Positions 38,901 to 51,640 of a stretch of 64,000 nucleotides of DNA are shown piece by piece. The translations under genes were made by a program, and so were the position numbers. Source of the DNA: Sapria himalayana (taxonomy: Eukaryota > Streptophyta > Magnoliopsida > Malpighiales > Rafflesiaceae). Each line of letters begins with the position of its first letter. Position 1 is the stretch's first letter. Location of the stretch: NCBI GenBank assembly GCA_029783825.1, contig JAREIK010002630.1:345369-409368 (forward strand). Reading direction: 5' to 3'. Under the pieces are notes generated by a model. The model ran no database searches and had not been told where the DNA came from. It worked only from the letters and a program-made list of their open reading frames with translations.

Positions 38901-40266
38901 ATCTTCCTATCTATCTATCTATCATTCATTAATCTATTTTTCTATCTTTTTGTCTATTTATAAGTATATCTATTTGTCTATTTATATATTTATCTATCTA
39001 TTTGTTAATAAATCTATTATCTATCTATCTATGTATCTATCCATCTATCTAACTATATGTCTATCTTGTTGGGAATTTACCAATCAATCTTTCTATCTAT
39101 CATTATATATATATATCAATTTATGTATCTATTTGTCTATCTATCTGATTATTTATCTATCTATATATTTGTCTATCCATTTATTTGTCTATCTATCTAT
39201 TTATCTATCTATTATCTATCTGTGTATCTATCTATCTTTCTAAGTACCTATATATTTGTCAATCTATCTTTTTGTTTATCTATTAATCTAATTAACTTTT
39301 TGTCTATCTATTTATCTTTCTATCTATCAATCTTTGTATTCGTATAATTATCTAATTATTTATTTCTCTATAAATCTTTCTATCAATGTGTCTATCAATC
39401 TGTCTAATAAATTGTGTTTCTATTTTTCTACCTATCTATTTATAAGTGTATCTATCTATTTATCTTTTTATATATCCATCTATCTATGTGTTTAATTATC
39501 TGTCTGTCTGTCTATCTTTCTATATGTATATCTATCTATTGATCTATTTATCTATCTCTTTATTTGTTTATCTATCTAACTATCTATCTATTGATCTATC
39601 TATTAATATGTCTATTTATTTGTCTAACTATTTATCTATCTATCTATCTATCTATCTATATATCTATCGATCCATATATCAATCTATTTATCAATCAATC
39701 AATAAATCTCTTTATATATCTATATATATGTCTATCTATCATTATATCTATATGGTTATATGGAATGTCTATCTATCATCTTTCTATCTATCTCTCTATC
39801 TGACTATTTATCTATCTATATGTCAATACATCTTTGTATCTATCTGTCTATCTATTTATCTATTTATCTATCTATCTTTCTATATATATATATATCTATC
39901 TATTTGTCTATCTTTCTATGTATCAAAGATTCTATCTATCTATCTATCTCTAGTTATCTATCTATCTATCTATTTGTCTACTTATATGTCTATTTATTTG
40001 TTTATCTATCGATATATCAATCTATTTTTATATCTATCTATCTATCTATTTTTCTATCCATCTTTTTATCTATCTATCTATCTATTTGTCTATATATATG
40101 TCTATCTATCTAATAATCAATCAATCTATCAATCAATCTATCCTTTTATCTATCTATCTATCTATATGTATGTCTATCTATCTATCTATTTTCCATCTAT
40201 CTATATTTCTATCTATCTATTTGTCTATCTAAATATCTATATTGTTGTCTATATATATATATATAT

Positions 40267-40298
<32 letters not shown>

Positions 40299-41072
40299 AT
40301 ATCTTTATATCTATCTGTCTGTCCATCTGTCAATCTATCAATCTATCTTACTATATATCTATCTATCTATCTGTTTATCTTTCTATCTATTAATCTATCT
40401 AACTATTTATCTCTCTATACATTTATAAGTGTATCTATCTTTCTATATATTAGTCTATCTATATGTCTATATATTAGTCTATCTATCTATTTTTCTATCT
40501 GTCTATCTTATTGTCTTTCTATCTTTTTATCTATTTATCTATTTATATATCTATCTATCTTTCTATATATTTATTTATCTATCTTTCTAACTATTTGTCT
40601 ATTGATCTATCTCTCAATATGTCTATTTATATGCCTAACTATCTATCTTTTATCTATCTATCTATTTATCTGTCTATCTATCTTTTTATCGATATGTCAA
40701 CCTATCTACTATCTATCTATCGATCTATCTATCTATCTATCTATCTATATATCAATCAATTTATCTATTTATCTAACTATCTTTTTGTTTTTATTTCTAT
40801 TTAATATCTATCTGTCTACCTAACTACGTATCTATCAATGTATGCATATATATGTCTATCTATCTATTGAATTGTCTATCTATCTGTCTATCTATCCATC
40901 TATCCATATCTCTATCTTTATATCAATTTATCTATATATATATTTGTCTATCAATCCTTCTATATGCCTATTTATTTATTTGACTATATATCCTTCTTTC
41001 TATCTATATCTTTTTATCCTTTTATCTATCTAATAATCTAACTATCTATATATCCATCTCTTTATCTTTCTC

Positions 41073-41118
<46 letters not shown>

Positions 41119-41414
41119 TTTATGTTTGTCTTTCTATCTGCATGTTTATTTGTCTATCTATTTATTTGTCTATCTTTCTTTCTTTCTATCTTTCTATTTG
41201 TCTATCTTATCTTTATAACTATTTGTCTGATTATATGTCTGTCTATCTGTCTTTATAACTATATGTCTATCGATTTGTCTATATGTATATATATATATCT
41301 ATCAATCTATATGTATATCTATCTATATATCTTTCTGTATATCTGTCTGTCTATCTACCTATTTATCTATCTATCTATCTGGTTGTCTATCTATCTAACT
41401 ATTTATCTAAATAT
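35021..41414 (+). repeat. Degenerate TATC/TGTC array B, first segment
   Basis: About 6.4 kb of the same tetranucleotide family as array A, in TATC orientation. It starts within TNP2 coding sequence. The first 20 bases are in GATA orientation and form an inverted repeat with 35105-35124. It contains (GT)n at about 35216-35234 and 41087-41118. The right border is the insertion point of a CACTA element with TAT duplication. The same array resumes at 47653. Confidence 0.95.
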
Positions 41415-41849
41415 CACTACAAAAAAATGTATATTTAGCTAGTAAAATTTAGCTAGGGATAAAATTCCTTGCTAATCGCGAGGAATTAGCTAGGGAATAA
41501 CAAGTGAATTTTGATTTTACATCAAATTAAAAATTCATGACGGATTAGTGACGGATTAATGATAGAAATATTCGAATGATTCTTTTCCCTCGCTAAAATT
41601 ATCGTAGATATTTTCGCAATCAAAAGTTGGAAATTTAGTGACGGATTTAGCAACGGAATTTCTCTAGCTAATTAGAATGAGACAAAATTCATTGCTAAAT
41701 AATTTTCTGAATTTAATTTTTTTTTGATTTTATATATCATTCGAAGTGATTATTCCTTAAAAATTTAATTTCTTAAAATATATGAATTTAGCAAGTGATT
41801 TTTCCATAGCATTTTGGGCTAGTTATAATTTATGTCGGTAATCTTTAAT

Positions 41850-42890
41850 GATTTAATTTTTTTAAGCATTATTTTTTTTAATATTTTATGTAATTTTTTA
41901 TAATAACGGTTTGTAATTGTCTATATATGAGTGATTCTTGAAAGCCACAATCTTCTCATATAATAATACAAATATGATATTATAATAAAAAAATTAATAA
42001 ATATATAAATCTGAATAAAAAATTATATTAAATTAGACTAAAATAACTATTTTTTTGATTATAAATTAATCAAAAAATCAGACAAAATTTTTTTAAAATT
42101 TTTAATTATGATATTTACATATTTGTATTTAAAAAGATTATATAATTTATTATATATTTATAATAAGTTTTAAAATATTTAATTAATAAAACAACATAAA
42201 TAAAAATTACTACTAATAAAAAGCTAAACTAAACTATTGTTTGATTAAATAAAAAAATTTATAAAAATATATGATTTAACAAATAAACAAATAAATATTT
42301 AAATTATTTAAAGTAAAAATAAATATTTTTATGATTACAAAAATCTTTTAAAAATATAATGACTAAAAGATTTGATAATTTTGAATTATAAAAAAAATTC
42401 AACTTTTCATAAAATTTAAAATAAAATAAGTTGATATTTAAATATTAATATATAGATGTTTTAATTACATCAAAAAAATTTTGATGATTTAAAAAATAAA
42501 TGTTTTAGTGTGGTTATTAAATGAATATTTCAATGATTCAAATTTATAATGACTAAAATATGTTAATTTTATGCCTTTATAATTATTTCATAATATATTA
42601 ATAAAAAATAAATTGAATTCATATAAATTTAAAACCATAATATCTATATATATGTATGTGTGTGTGTGTGTGTGTGTGTGTATTTATATGAAATAATTTA
42701 TTATTATATAATATTAATTTATTTATTTATGAAAAAATATCATTTATGGTTAAATAAAAATTTATTTCATTTTTTAATTTAAATTATTTATTTTTGATAA
42801 ATTTAGTTTACTTTTATATTTTTGTTTCTTTATTTTCTAAATATATACATCCAACTTTGTATTTATAGTTTCCTTGAAAAAAAATGCTTA
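41850..42890. other. AT-rich 5' interior of the CACTA element
   Basis: No coding sequence. Phrases such as ctaaaataactattttttt near 42040 recur in the same order near 48690, supporting common origin with the neighbouring element. A (GT)n run is at about 42654-42681. Confidence 0.6.
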
Positions 42891-42899
42891 GGCATTAAG

Positions 42900-43060
42900 C
42901 ACTTTAACATTTTTGTATCTTTTAACGACGAAGAGAGGAGAAGCGATACGGAACTATGGCAGCAACCTACAAAATCGACCTCTTCTTGTTACTAGGTAAT
43001 ATTATCATTGCTCTTCTCATTCGGAATACTATTTACAAATCTCTGTCTCTCTCGATTTGA
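42900..43060 (+). other. Short exon-like segment of unknown origin
   Basis: A GC-richer patch starts with acgacgaagagaggagaag. It has an ATG at 42956 and a short frame MAATYKIDLFLLL followed by a possible GT donor. It looks like a transcript leader and first exon, either of the element's own lost gene or a second captured fragment. I do not recognise the peptide. Confidence 0.35.
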
Positions 43061-43229
43061 TTACCACTAGTGGAGTTAAATTTTTAGGGTTATATTGATT
43101 TTCAAATACTAAATGTTTGCATATTATTTTTCTGCTTATGTAACTTTAAAAAAATTATGCTTAATGTTTTATACTTCTGTAACTTAAGAAAAAACAAACT
43201 TAATGTTTATAAGTTCTATTTTTGTTTTC

Positions 43230-43735
43230 TCAAAAAAAATTATAAATAGATAACATTATATATAAACTTTTATACTTTTATATAATCATATGGCATATAT
43301 ATAAAAGTCTATACTTTAATATATATAAACATATTACATTATATATAAACATTGATATGTTTATATAAACATATAATGTTATGTATAAATATTTATACAT
43401 ATGTATTAATATTTATAAATATCTATACAAATTTTACATAAAACTATCCATTTATAATTTTTTATATAGCAATTATATAACATATAAAATGTTTATACAT
43501 TTTTGTAAACATTTATATAACATATTAATTTTTATATAAATATATAATTTTTATAATGTTTATATAAATGTGATATATATACCATATAATATTTATAAAA
43601 GTGTTAGATATATATAATTATATTAAAGTAACATTTATGAAAATATTTTAAACACAAATATTATATCAAAACACTTCTATAATTTTATAATCATATGCCA
43701 TTATATATAAAAGTATTTATAATTATATTTAGTTT
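43230..43735 (+). repeat. Dispersed AT-rich repeat R2, copy in the 6.2-kb CACTA element
   Basis: It matches 51100-51640 in the same orientation and 3170-3850 in the opposite orientation, with the shared phrase gatatgtttatataaacat. It ends immediately before the captured gene fragment. Confidence 0.75.
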
Positions 43736-43737
43736 TG

Positions 43738-45240
43738 ATCAGAATAAAGCAATGAGCAAGGCCATTTGTAAAAACGCTCTCTTTTGCCAATAAGCAAAAA
43801 GATTTAGTTGTCATAGTTGGTGCAATTGAGAATGCTCATCTTTATCAGGGTAAGGGGGGAGAGATGTTGCGCTCCGCTATCTCCTGATTGATAGAATGTA
43901 TTGCATTGTGTCATTTATCATTATCCAAGTGGATAACACAAAGTTTGTTTGATATCATCGATGAGATCTTGAGCCATCCCAATCCTCAGATACAGGTGGT
44001 GCTACACCTTGCAAGTTAATTTCATTCCAACATGACCCATTATATCATCAAAGCTCCATTTATCTTCTTCCCCTTTAAACTTAACAGAACACAACTATTG
44101 TTGCCTTGAAACCCTTTATTCGAGCATTCCTAGTTCTTGTAGATAATGGTGATGCAGTCGGTGTGCCCTCAAAGTACCTATAGTAGCTTTCTGATCAAAA
44201 CACTGCTTTTAGAAGGGGCTCAGCTTTAGCCCTAGGAGTTCTTCCTTATATGTTATTAGCTCATATATCGGGAGAGGATGCCTTCAAGCTCTATGAGATT
44301 GAGGTGCAGGGTGATACTGAGATTAGAGATGCCAAAGCAAGGGTGAATGCTATCAGATGGCTCATCTCTCTGTCTCAAACATTTTCCCATGAAAGATTGG
44401 CTCCGAGTTCTCACTTACTCATCTATTATCTGATAAAGGAAAATGTAATGGCTTGTTAATTTGAAGCTCTGGATGACTATTCTGTCGTTAACATAGGATA
44501 TGTTGGTTCATGGGTTCGTGAGGCATCCATTGAAAAATCGAGGTGTGAGCTTACATTTTCTATGATGTATCATCTTCCCTTTCAAATTCACATCTAGCTG
44601 CTGAAAATGAAGAAGACACCGAGGTAGTGATGTTCTTTGATGAAAACATGGTTACAATGTGGCGATGAGCATTGCTAAGCAATATGTGGAGAAGATTGAT
44701 GGATTATGTCTGCAATAACTCTACAAACGATTCTGCATAGTAAGAAGATCTTAGTCAAGTGCATATCTTTTAGGGATAAACTAGAGCAGATTGTTCCCTG
44801 AAATGTAGTTATACTATGTAGTGTTTGTATCACCATCCTCATGATCTCCTGCTTGTTTTTTTCTTTTTTCTCTTTTTTGAAAATGGGCGTGCTTTAATTG
44901 CAAGTGCCTGCCATGGGTTATTCTTGTTCTGTGCGGCTACTTGAATTTCCTTGTTATAGTAAGGCAGTGATGTCTGGATTAGTTATTTCAATTGGTGGAT
45001 AGCAATATTCTCTAAGGAAGGCATCAATATCTGTGCCGCTGGACTATCATTGTGAAGATAGAATTGAAGCCTTGCCAAAAGAAAGGCCTAGAGGGATCAT
45101 GCTCTGCCTTGATCTCTTTTGGATTCTCCAGTAGCACTGAGGATGTGACAGATTTACTGTCCGTACTTTTAAGGTATGGCATCATCTTTTCTAAATGAAA
45201 TTCTAACATGATGGGTGTAATGAACATCGCTATCAATTTC
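43738..45240 (+). pseudogene. TBCD: Captured fragment of tubulin-folding cofactor D
   Basis: Tubulin-folding cofactor D takes part in alpha/beta-tubulin dimer assembly in the cytosol. Fragments in family order are visible: NKAMSKAICKNALF, then GAIENAHLYQGKGGEMLRSA and HPNPQIQ (43745-44010); ALKPFIRAFL and SKYL (about 44090-44190); FRRGSALALGVLPYMLLA, DAKARVNAIRWLISL, then FEALDDYSV and VGSWVREA (44200-44530); FRDKLEQIVP (about 44770); [21 protein letters not shown] (44905-45000); and LRKASISVPL (about 45015). Introns seem partly retained, for example about 44010-44089 with GT/AG borders, so capture was from genomic DNA. Frameshifts, stops and missing pieces (including the usual segment before DAKARVNA) make it non-functional. 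It is a mid-protein piece of a protein usually over 1,000 residues. Identification rests on recall of the family. Confidence 0.82.
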
Positions 45241-45574
45241 TTGTATGATCTAAAATAACTTAGCTTTTTTGAAGTTTCATATGAACATTGCTGTTTTGGT
45301 TTAGGGTTTCTATGAACGATAGGAGAGAAAGAGAGAAAGAGAGAAAGGGTGGAGAAAGAAGAATAGAAAAAAATAGAAAAAAAATTTTTTAATCATAAAA
45401 TTGATTTTTGAATATACAATCTTAGGCATATGTGTGTGTGTATTGAAGTGTATACATGTAAGAAAAATAATAAAAAAATGAGTATTCTTTTACAAGTTCG
45501 TGCCTTGTTGTACCCCACAAGTCAAATGCTCCCAAGCAAATAAAAAAAACTAAAGTAAATACTTAATAATTATG

Positions 45575-45613
<39 letters not shown>

Positions 45614-46140
45614 TACAAGTATACACAATACTATATGTATGGTATGGTTTGGAGCATCCTACAATTTAAGTGTTCAAATAAATAAAAAACAAAAATGCAA
45701 TAATCATGATAAATAAATAAAAAAATAAATAAATAACACACACACACACAAATGTATATATGCATGAAAAATAATAAAAAAAATGAGCATTCTTTTAAAA
45801 ATCAGGAGTTATTATTGTATAACAAAAGTAATAAAAATAAGGCATAGAGGTACCGCCTAGTACACATGACTCTTGCATAGGTCGGAGATTTGTGAGTTAA
45901 ATATATTGATAGTTTTATCCCTGAAAATCATAAAAGTTATATTGTTATGTCTGATAAATCACAAAGGAGTAAAAATAATAAAATTTTTTATTCCTAGATG
46001 AGAGTACTTATTATCATACCAGTGCATTACCTCATAATATATCTCATACTATATGATATATACCTTAGGATATATATTGTATGATGCTTGAAATTGGGGT
46101 AAATTTTATCTTTATTAAGTTAAAATATCAGATGAACATT
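45241..46140. other. AT-rich stretch with small microsatellites
   Basis: No gene. It contains a purine-rich gagagaaagagagaaag patch near 45325, (GT)n at about 45577-45612 and (AC)n near 45736. Confidence 0.5.
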
Positions 46141-46149
46141 CATTTTTGT

Positions 46150-46236
46150 ATATTGTTTTTTATTATTTTTATTATTTTTATTATTTTTATTATTTTTATT
46201 ATTTTTATTATTTTTATTATTTTTATTATTTTATTA

Positions 46237-46267
<31 letters not shown>

Positions 46268-46528
46268 ATTTTTTTATTTTATTTTTATTTTATTTTTATT
46301 ATTATTTTATTTTTATTTTTATTATTTTTATTATTTTTATTATTTTTATTATTTTTATTATTTTTATTATTTTTATTTTTATTATTTTTATTATTTTTAT
46401 TATTTTTATTATTTTTATTATTTTTATTTTTTTTATTTTTTTTATTTTTTTTATTTTTTTTATTTTTTTTATTTTTTTTTTTTTTTTTTTTTTTTTTATT
46501 TTTTTTATTTTTTTTATTTTTTTTATTT
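46150..46528. repeat. T-rich minisatellite, (TTATTTTTA)n passing to (TTTTTTTA)n
   Basis: About 380 bp of 9-base units ending in near-pure T with an A every eighth base. It gives Phe/Ile/Tyr-rich frames on the plus strand and Lys/Ile on the minus strand, all artefacts of composition. Confidence 0.95.
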
Positions 46529-46942
46529 GTTTGTATATTAATGTTTCATATATGATCACAATTCATAATGGAGATGTATTTATTAGGAAATATATAATAA
46601 TCAAATTATAAAGAATTTTTTAAAAAATATCAAAGAATTACACACACACACAAAGTAAAATATCAAAAGTTTGAATGAAGATTTATGATGGGTTAATTTT
46701 CAAAGCCTTTTCTTAATAACTTGGTTGGGAAGACAGTCATTGTAAAACTCAAGTAGAGAATGGAATACAAAGGTGACCTACCTTGTGTTCTTTTCATGTG
46801 CGTTGTATTTTTTTTTCATTTTTTTTCTTTGGTTTCTTTCAGGTTTCCTTGCTTCGGTGGATTCCTATATGAACCTACGGGTATGCAAAAATTCAATACT
46901 ACGTAGGCACATACATACATGCACAAGTATACATACATGCAA

Positions 46943-47170
46943 CTGATCGTAAGGTTAAAAAAATGCTATTTGAAGAGCAGCTAGATACAAAATGGGCATT
47001 GGCAGATACAAGGAAGGAGTTGGAGGAGGAGAGAAAATGTAGACTAGAACTAAAGAAAGCATTGCAGATGGCCATGGAGGGACATGCTCGAGTACTAGAG
47101 TAGCATACAAATTTTGAGGAGCTGGGGAAGAGAAAGCAACATCAATTTCACAAATAGATTATACTTTGTG
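46943..47170 (+). pseudogene. C-terminal relic of a Ptta-type CACTA protein
   Basis: A short frame reads LFEEQLDTKWALADTRKELE, ERKCRLELKKALQMAMEG, then a stop. After it comes an HTNFEELGKRKQHQ-like segment. The Glu/Lys/Leu periodicity is that of the coiled-coil tail at the C-terminus of many Ptta proteins. Its place about 230 bp before the 3' subterminal motifs is where that tail should be. All upstream domains are missing, presumably replaced by the captured gene. The match is by character and position only. Confidence 0.55.
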
Positions 47171-47652
47171 CACTGTCATTAGATACATTGATGAAAAATA
47201 ATATGTAATCAAGTTTTGTTATGTTTCTGTGTTAACTATGTAACTTATTGTATCAGAATATTTTATTAATTAATTTTATTTTTTGTTAATTATAAATAAT
47301 TATTTATAGTTTATGTTTATTTTAAATTTAAAATAAAAATTTAAAAATATGTATTTAAATTTTATGTAAATAATTAAAAATGTTAAAATAATTTTAGAAA
47401 TAGAATAGTTAGGGATTTTCCTTCGCTAATATAGCTAGGGATTTTTCCCTCGCTAGTTTTGCTAGGTAATATTTCCTCGCTAATTTTGCTAGAAAATATA
47501 TTTCCTCATTAATTTTTATGACAAGCACTTTACCTTGGGAAATGTTTCGTCATTAATCCATCATTAATCTATCGTTATATCCACTTTAACGATACAAATA
47601 ACTTATTTAGCTATGGAATTTTCCCTAGCTATTTGGGATTTTTCTTGTAGTG

Positions 47653-48074
47653 TATCTATCTTTCTATCTATCTATTTATCTATCTATCTATCTGTTTATC
47701 TATCTATCGATCGATCTATCTATCTATCTATCTGTGTATCTATTTGTCTATCTATTTGTCTATCTATCTATCTATAATTTTGTATGTCTATTTGCATATC
47801 TATCTATCTGTCAATCTATTTGTCTATCTTTCTATCTATATGTTTGTCTGTATGTCTGTCTATCTGTTTGTTTATCTATCTGTCTATCTATTTGTCTATC
47901 TTTCTCACTATATATCTATATGTTTTTTTCCATCTTTCTATCTATTTTTTATCTATCTGTCTATTTGTCTATTTATAAGTCTATATATTTGTCTATCTAT
48001 CTATATGTCTATCTATTTGTATATATATATATATATCTCTATATATCTATCTTTCAAATCAATCTGTCTGTCTA
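47653..48074 (+). repeat. TATC array B, 422-bp segment between two CACTA elements
   Basis: TATC/TGTC tetramers continuous in type with 35021-41414. The segment is bounded by the TAT duplication of the left element and by the CACTACAAG terminus of the right element. Confidence 0.95.
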
Positions 48075-48349
48075 CACTACAAGAAATTATCTATATACCT
48101 ATAAAAATTTAGCTAGAGAAATAATCTCTAGCTAATTTATGAGGGATTAACTAGGGAACTACAAAAGATATTTGATTTTATATTGAATGACAAATTTGTG
48201 ATGGATGTGTGATGGATTAAAGATAGAAATTTTAGATTGAAAAATATCTCTAGCTAATATTGTCATATATTTTAGAAGTAACATTGGCGGAAAATTTATC
48301 AATGACTTTAGAGACGGATTTTCCCTAGCTAATAAGCTTGAGAAAAATT

Positions 48350-51099
48350 CCCTCAATAAATCATTATATAGAAAAATATTTTTATAATTAAATATTTATA
48401 GCAAGTGATTAGTTCTTTAATTATAATTTTTACAAAATATATACATTTATCTAGAGTTTTTCCCTAACATAGCTTTAGTTTATTTCGTCATTAATTTATT
48501 GTGAATTATTTTTTTTTGTTTTATATATTATTTGTTTTAATATTTGATATAATTTTATATATTAAAGGTTTGTCATGGTCTATGGATAAGGATCTTTGAA
48601 AGATGTTTTCTCCTCGTATAATTATAAAAATAAGATGTTACTAATAAATAATTTCAAATATATATAAATACGAATAAAAATTTATATTAATAAGGACAAA
48701 AATAACTATTTTTTTGATTATAAAACTTTTAAAAAATATACAAAATATTATTTGAATTAATTAATAATGATATTTAAATATTTGTATTAATAAATACATT
48801 AAATAATTAATTTTATAATTATAAACATTTGTTAAAATATTTGAAATAATGCATCAACATGCATAAATTGTTGTATTAATAAAAACATAAAATCATTATT
48901 TGTTTGATAATAAAAAAAATAATTATAAAAAATTTGAATTAACAAATAAATAAGTAAATATTTATATTAATAAAACTTAAAGAAAAATTTAATGATTATA
49001 AAATTTTTTTAAAAAAAATATTACTAAAAGATTTGAAATATTTGAATTATAAATAAAATCATATTTTTTATTAAATTTAAGATATAATAAATTGATATTT
49101 AAGGATAAATATATTGATGTTTTAAATACATCCAAAACTTTTGACGTCTTATAAAAAAATATCTCCAAGTGCTTATTAAAACAATACTTTAGGTATTTTT
49201 TAGGGTTTAAGAATTTTTTTTTAATATTTCTAATGATATTTTTTTCTCTTATACACACTTAAAATTTTTTTAGCCCTATTAACACTTTTGAAAATCACTA
49301 CCAAACTGACCCTAAGTTGATTTTAATTCAAGTTTTATTTTTTCCTCTACTAAAATTTATAAGAATTAAAGAGTAAATTATTGTAGTAAATTACAAAGAA
49401 AATAAAAAATAATATTAAATTTAATATAAAATATGTAATCTTAAAATAATAAATAAATAAATAAATATTAATATGATTATCTAACTTGGTAATTTAAATC
49501 AATCTCGGACAAGATAATTTTTTTTCCATGGATTTTTGAAAAGTGCTAATTATTCTTACCTTTTATTAAAATTACGTATCCACTTAGGCGGGTGATAGGA
49601 GGAACTATCTACCTAGGGTTGACTTAAATAGCCAAAATAAAATGGACGTGTGAGTCCTTGGAATCTACTGCTCAACAATTTTCTTATTGCATATCTATCA
49701 GATATCTGCTAGGAGACTCTCCATAATATCATTTATAAATTTTATTCTTCTTATGTTATAATTACATGTTGATTACTATTAGTCTATTCACTACACCGAA
49801 TATTTTTTGCATTTACTTCATGGGCAACTTTTCTTTTGACCAAGGTTTAAGTGATTGTCTATTTTTTGCCTACCTTTCATTTTTAAACTGAAGTTTGATT
49901 TGATGATATTACTTTAGTAATATAATAAGTTAATAGTGTTGGAGTTGGGTTGACAGTAGTAACTTATTTTTCCATGGTTAATGATACAAGCATTGTTAGT
50001 TCTACAGTGTGTTTGAATGTAAATATTTTAAATGAAATATACATAAATTAGGTTATAGATATTTAAAAATTGAAAATAAGTTGGTGAACCTTTATTTACA
50101 ACACTGTAAACCATGAAAAACAATTTAATGGTAAACTCAACTTCTAATGAAGTTGGCATACATACAACATAAATACTAATCTTACTTGAGAAAAAATTGA
50201 TATTAAGATTAAATAAAATTTTTATGAATGCTAGCGGATCACAAATAATGCATAGGTTGAAATGTCAGTATTCTTTTAAATCTTATTGTATAAATTATTG
50301 TTTATCACAATATGATTTATTTATTCATGAATAATTTAATTAAAAGCAAATCATATATTTTCTGGTGTATGATTCAATAAAGTTTACAAGTGATGGATGT
50401 TTTGACTCTTTATTGTGCTTGTGTTAGAGATGATATTTTGGGTAAAGCCAAAATATTTATTAGTTTAATTAGAAATTAAGTTAGGCAAAACTAATATCTC
50501 AGAGAGTTTGGTTGCTTACATTGATTTAGTAGGCTGAAAATACTTAACATAGATCTTCGTTGCTTAGTTTGCAAGTGAATACCTACTCAGGTTGTGCTAC
50601 TTGAATTGTTGATATTGTGTAATCTTGATAACATCAAATTCATTAATTTTAATATTGTTCATATTTTTTTTTCACAACCTCCATAATTTTGATAAAATTA
50701 AAAAAAAAATTAATTTTTTTCGTTAAAAAAAAGAAACCATCCTCAATTAAATATTAAATATGAGCTAATCATGGTGATGCTAATTAGTAAATTCTTTTTT
50801 TTTGCTAGTTTAATATTGTTTGAAAATATTTTTTTATTGTTGTTAGGTGTTATTAGACCTTAAAAAAATTATGTATAGGTGCATTAGAATAATACTTTTT
50901 AAAAAAGTACCTAAATAAGTAAATATTCATATTAAAAAAATACATCATATTAAAAGATTTCTACTTTTTGGTAAACTCAAAAAATACTTTTATTTCTCCT
51001 GTATATTTATTGATTTGAAAAAAAATAAAAAAATAAAAACAAAAAATCTATTTTCAAAAACACTATAGCAAGAGAGTCATACTGTTTTGAAAAATATTA
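48350..51099. other. 5' interior of the large CACTA element, no gene
   Basis: AT-rich. 48580-48760 parallels 41930-42070 of the smaller element. From about 49560 to 50640 the sequence is less AT-biased (cacttaggcgggtgatagg) and absent from the smaller element. It could be original sequence or a nested insertion, but I found no terminal repeats or coding frame. Confidence 0.45.
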
Positions 51100-51640
51100 T
51101 GCCGATTGGAAGCAATATAATATTTATATAAATATTATAAACACATAACATTATATATAAACATTTTTACATTTTTATAATCATATGACATTATATATAA
51201 ATGTTTATACTCTAATATATAATATATATAAACGTATAACATTATATATAAATATTGATATGTTTATATAAACATATAATGTTATATATAAATGTTTATA
51301 CATATGTATAAATGTTAATAAATATTTATACAACATTAAATCTCTATCCATTTATATAATTGTTTATAAAACATTTAAAAAAATATAAAATGTTTATACA
51401 TATTTATAAACATTTATATAATATATAAATTATTATATAAAAATATAATATTTATAATGTTTATATAATTGTGATATTTATACAATATAATATTTATAAA
51501 AGTGTTTCATATATATATGTAACATTTATAAAAATATTTTAAATACAACATTATATCTAAACACTTGTACATTTATATAATCTTATGCCATTATATTTTA
51601 AAGTTTAAGCTTTAATATAAATGTGCAACTAAGAGAATAG
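51100..51640 (+). repeat. Dispersed AT-rich repeat R2, copy in the large CACTA element
   Basis: Same phrase order as 43230-43735, including gatatgtttatataaacat and atttatacaacatta-like ends, and the inverse of 3170-3850. Confidence 0.75.

Larger units (their letters stand above)
41415..47652 (+). mobile_element. Complete non-autonomous CACTA element with captured gene fragment
   Basis: Both termini are present: CACTACAAAAAAATG at 41415, and its counterpart (reverse complement CACTACAAGAAAAATC) ending at 47652. TAT flanks each side (41412-41414 and 47653-47655), the 3-bp target duplication expected for CACTA. Subterminal tagctaggga / ccctcgctaa motifs fill both ends (to about 41830 and from about 47400). 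The 6,238-bp interior holds AT-rich DNA, repeat R2, a tubulin-folding cofactor D fragment, T-rich microsatellites and a Ptta C-terminal relic. No TNP2 is present, so the element would need a transposase in trans. The 5' ~1.1 kb aligns by eye with the 5' end of the element at 48075. It sits inside the TATC array. Confidence 0.93.

Noticed and set aside
46081..46611. Phe/Ile/Tyr-rich and Lys/Ile-rich frames
   Set aside because: They are produced by the T-rich 8- and 9-base minisatellite and have no independent support.
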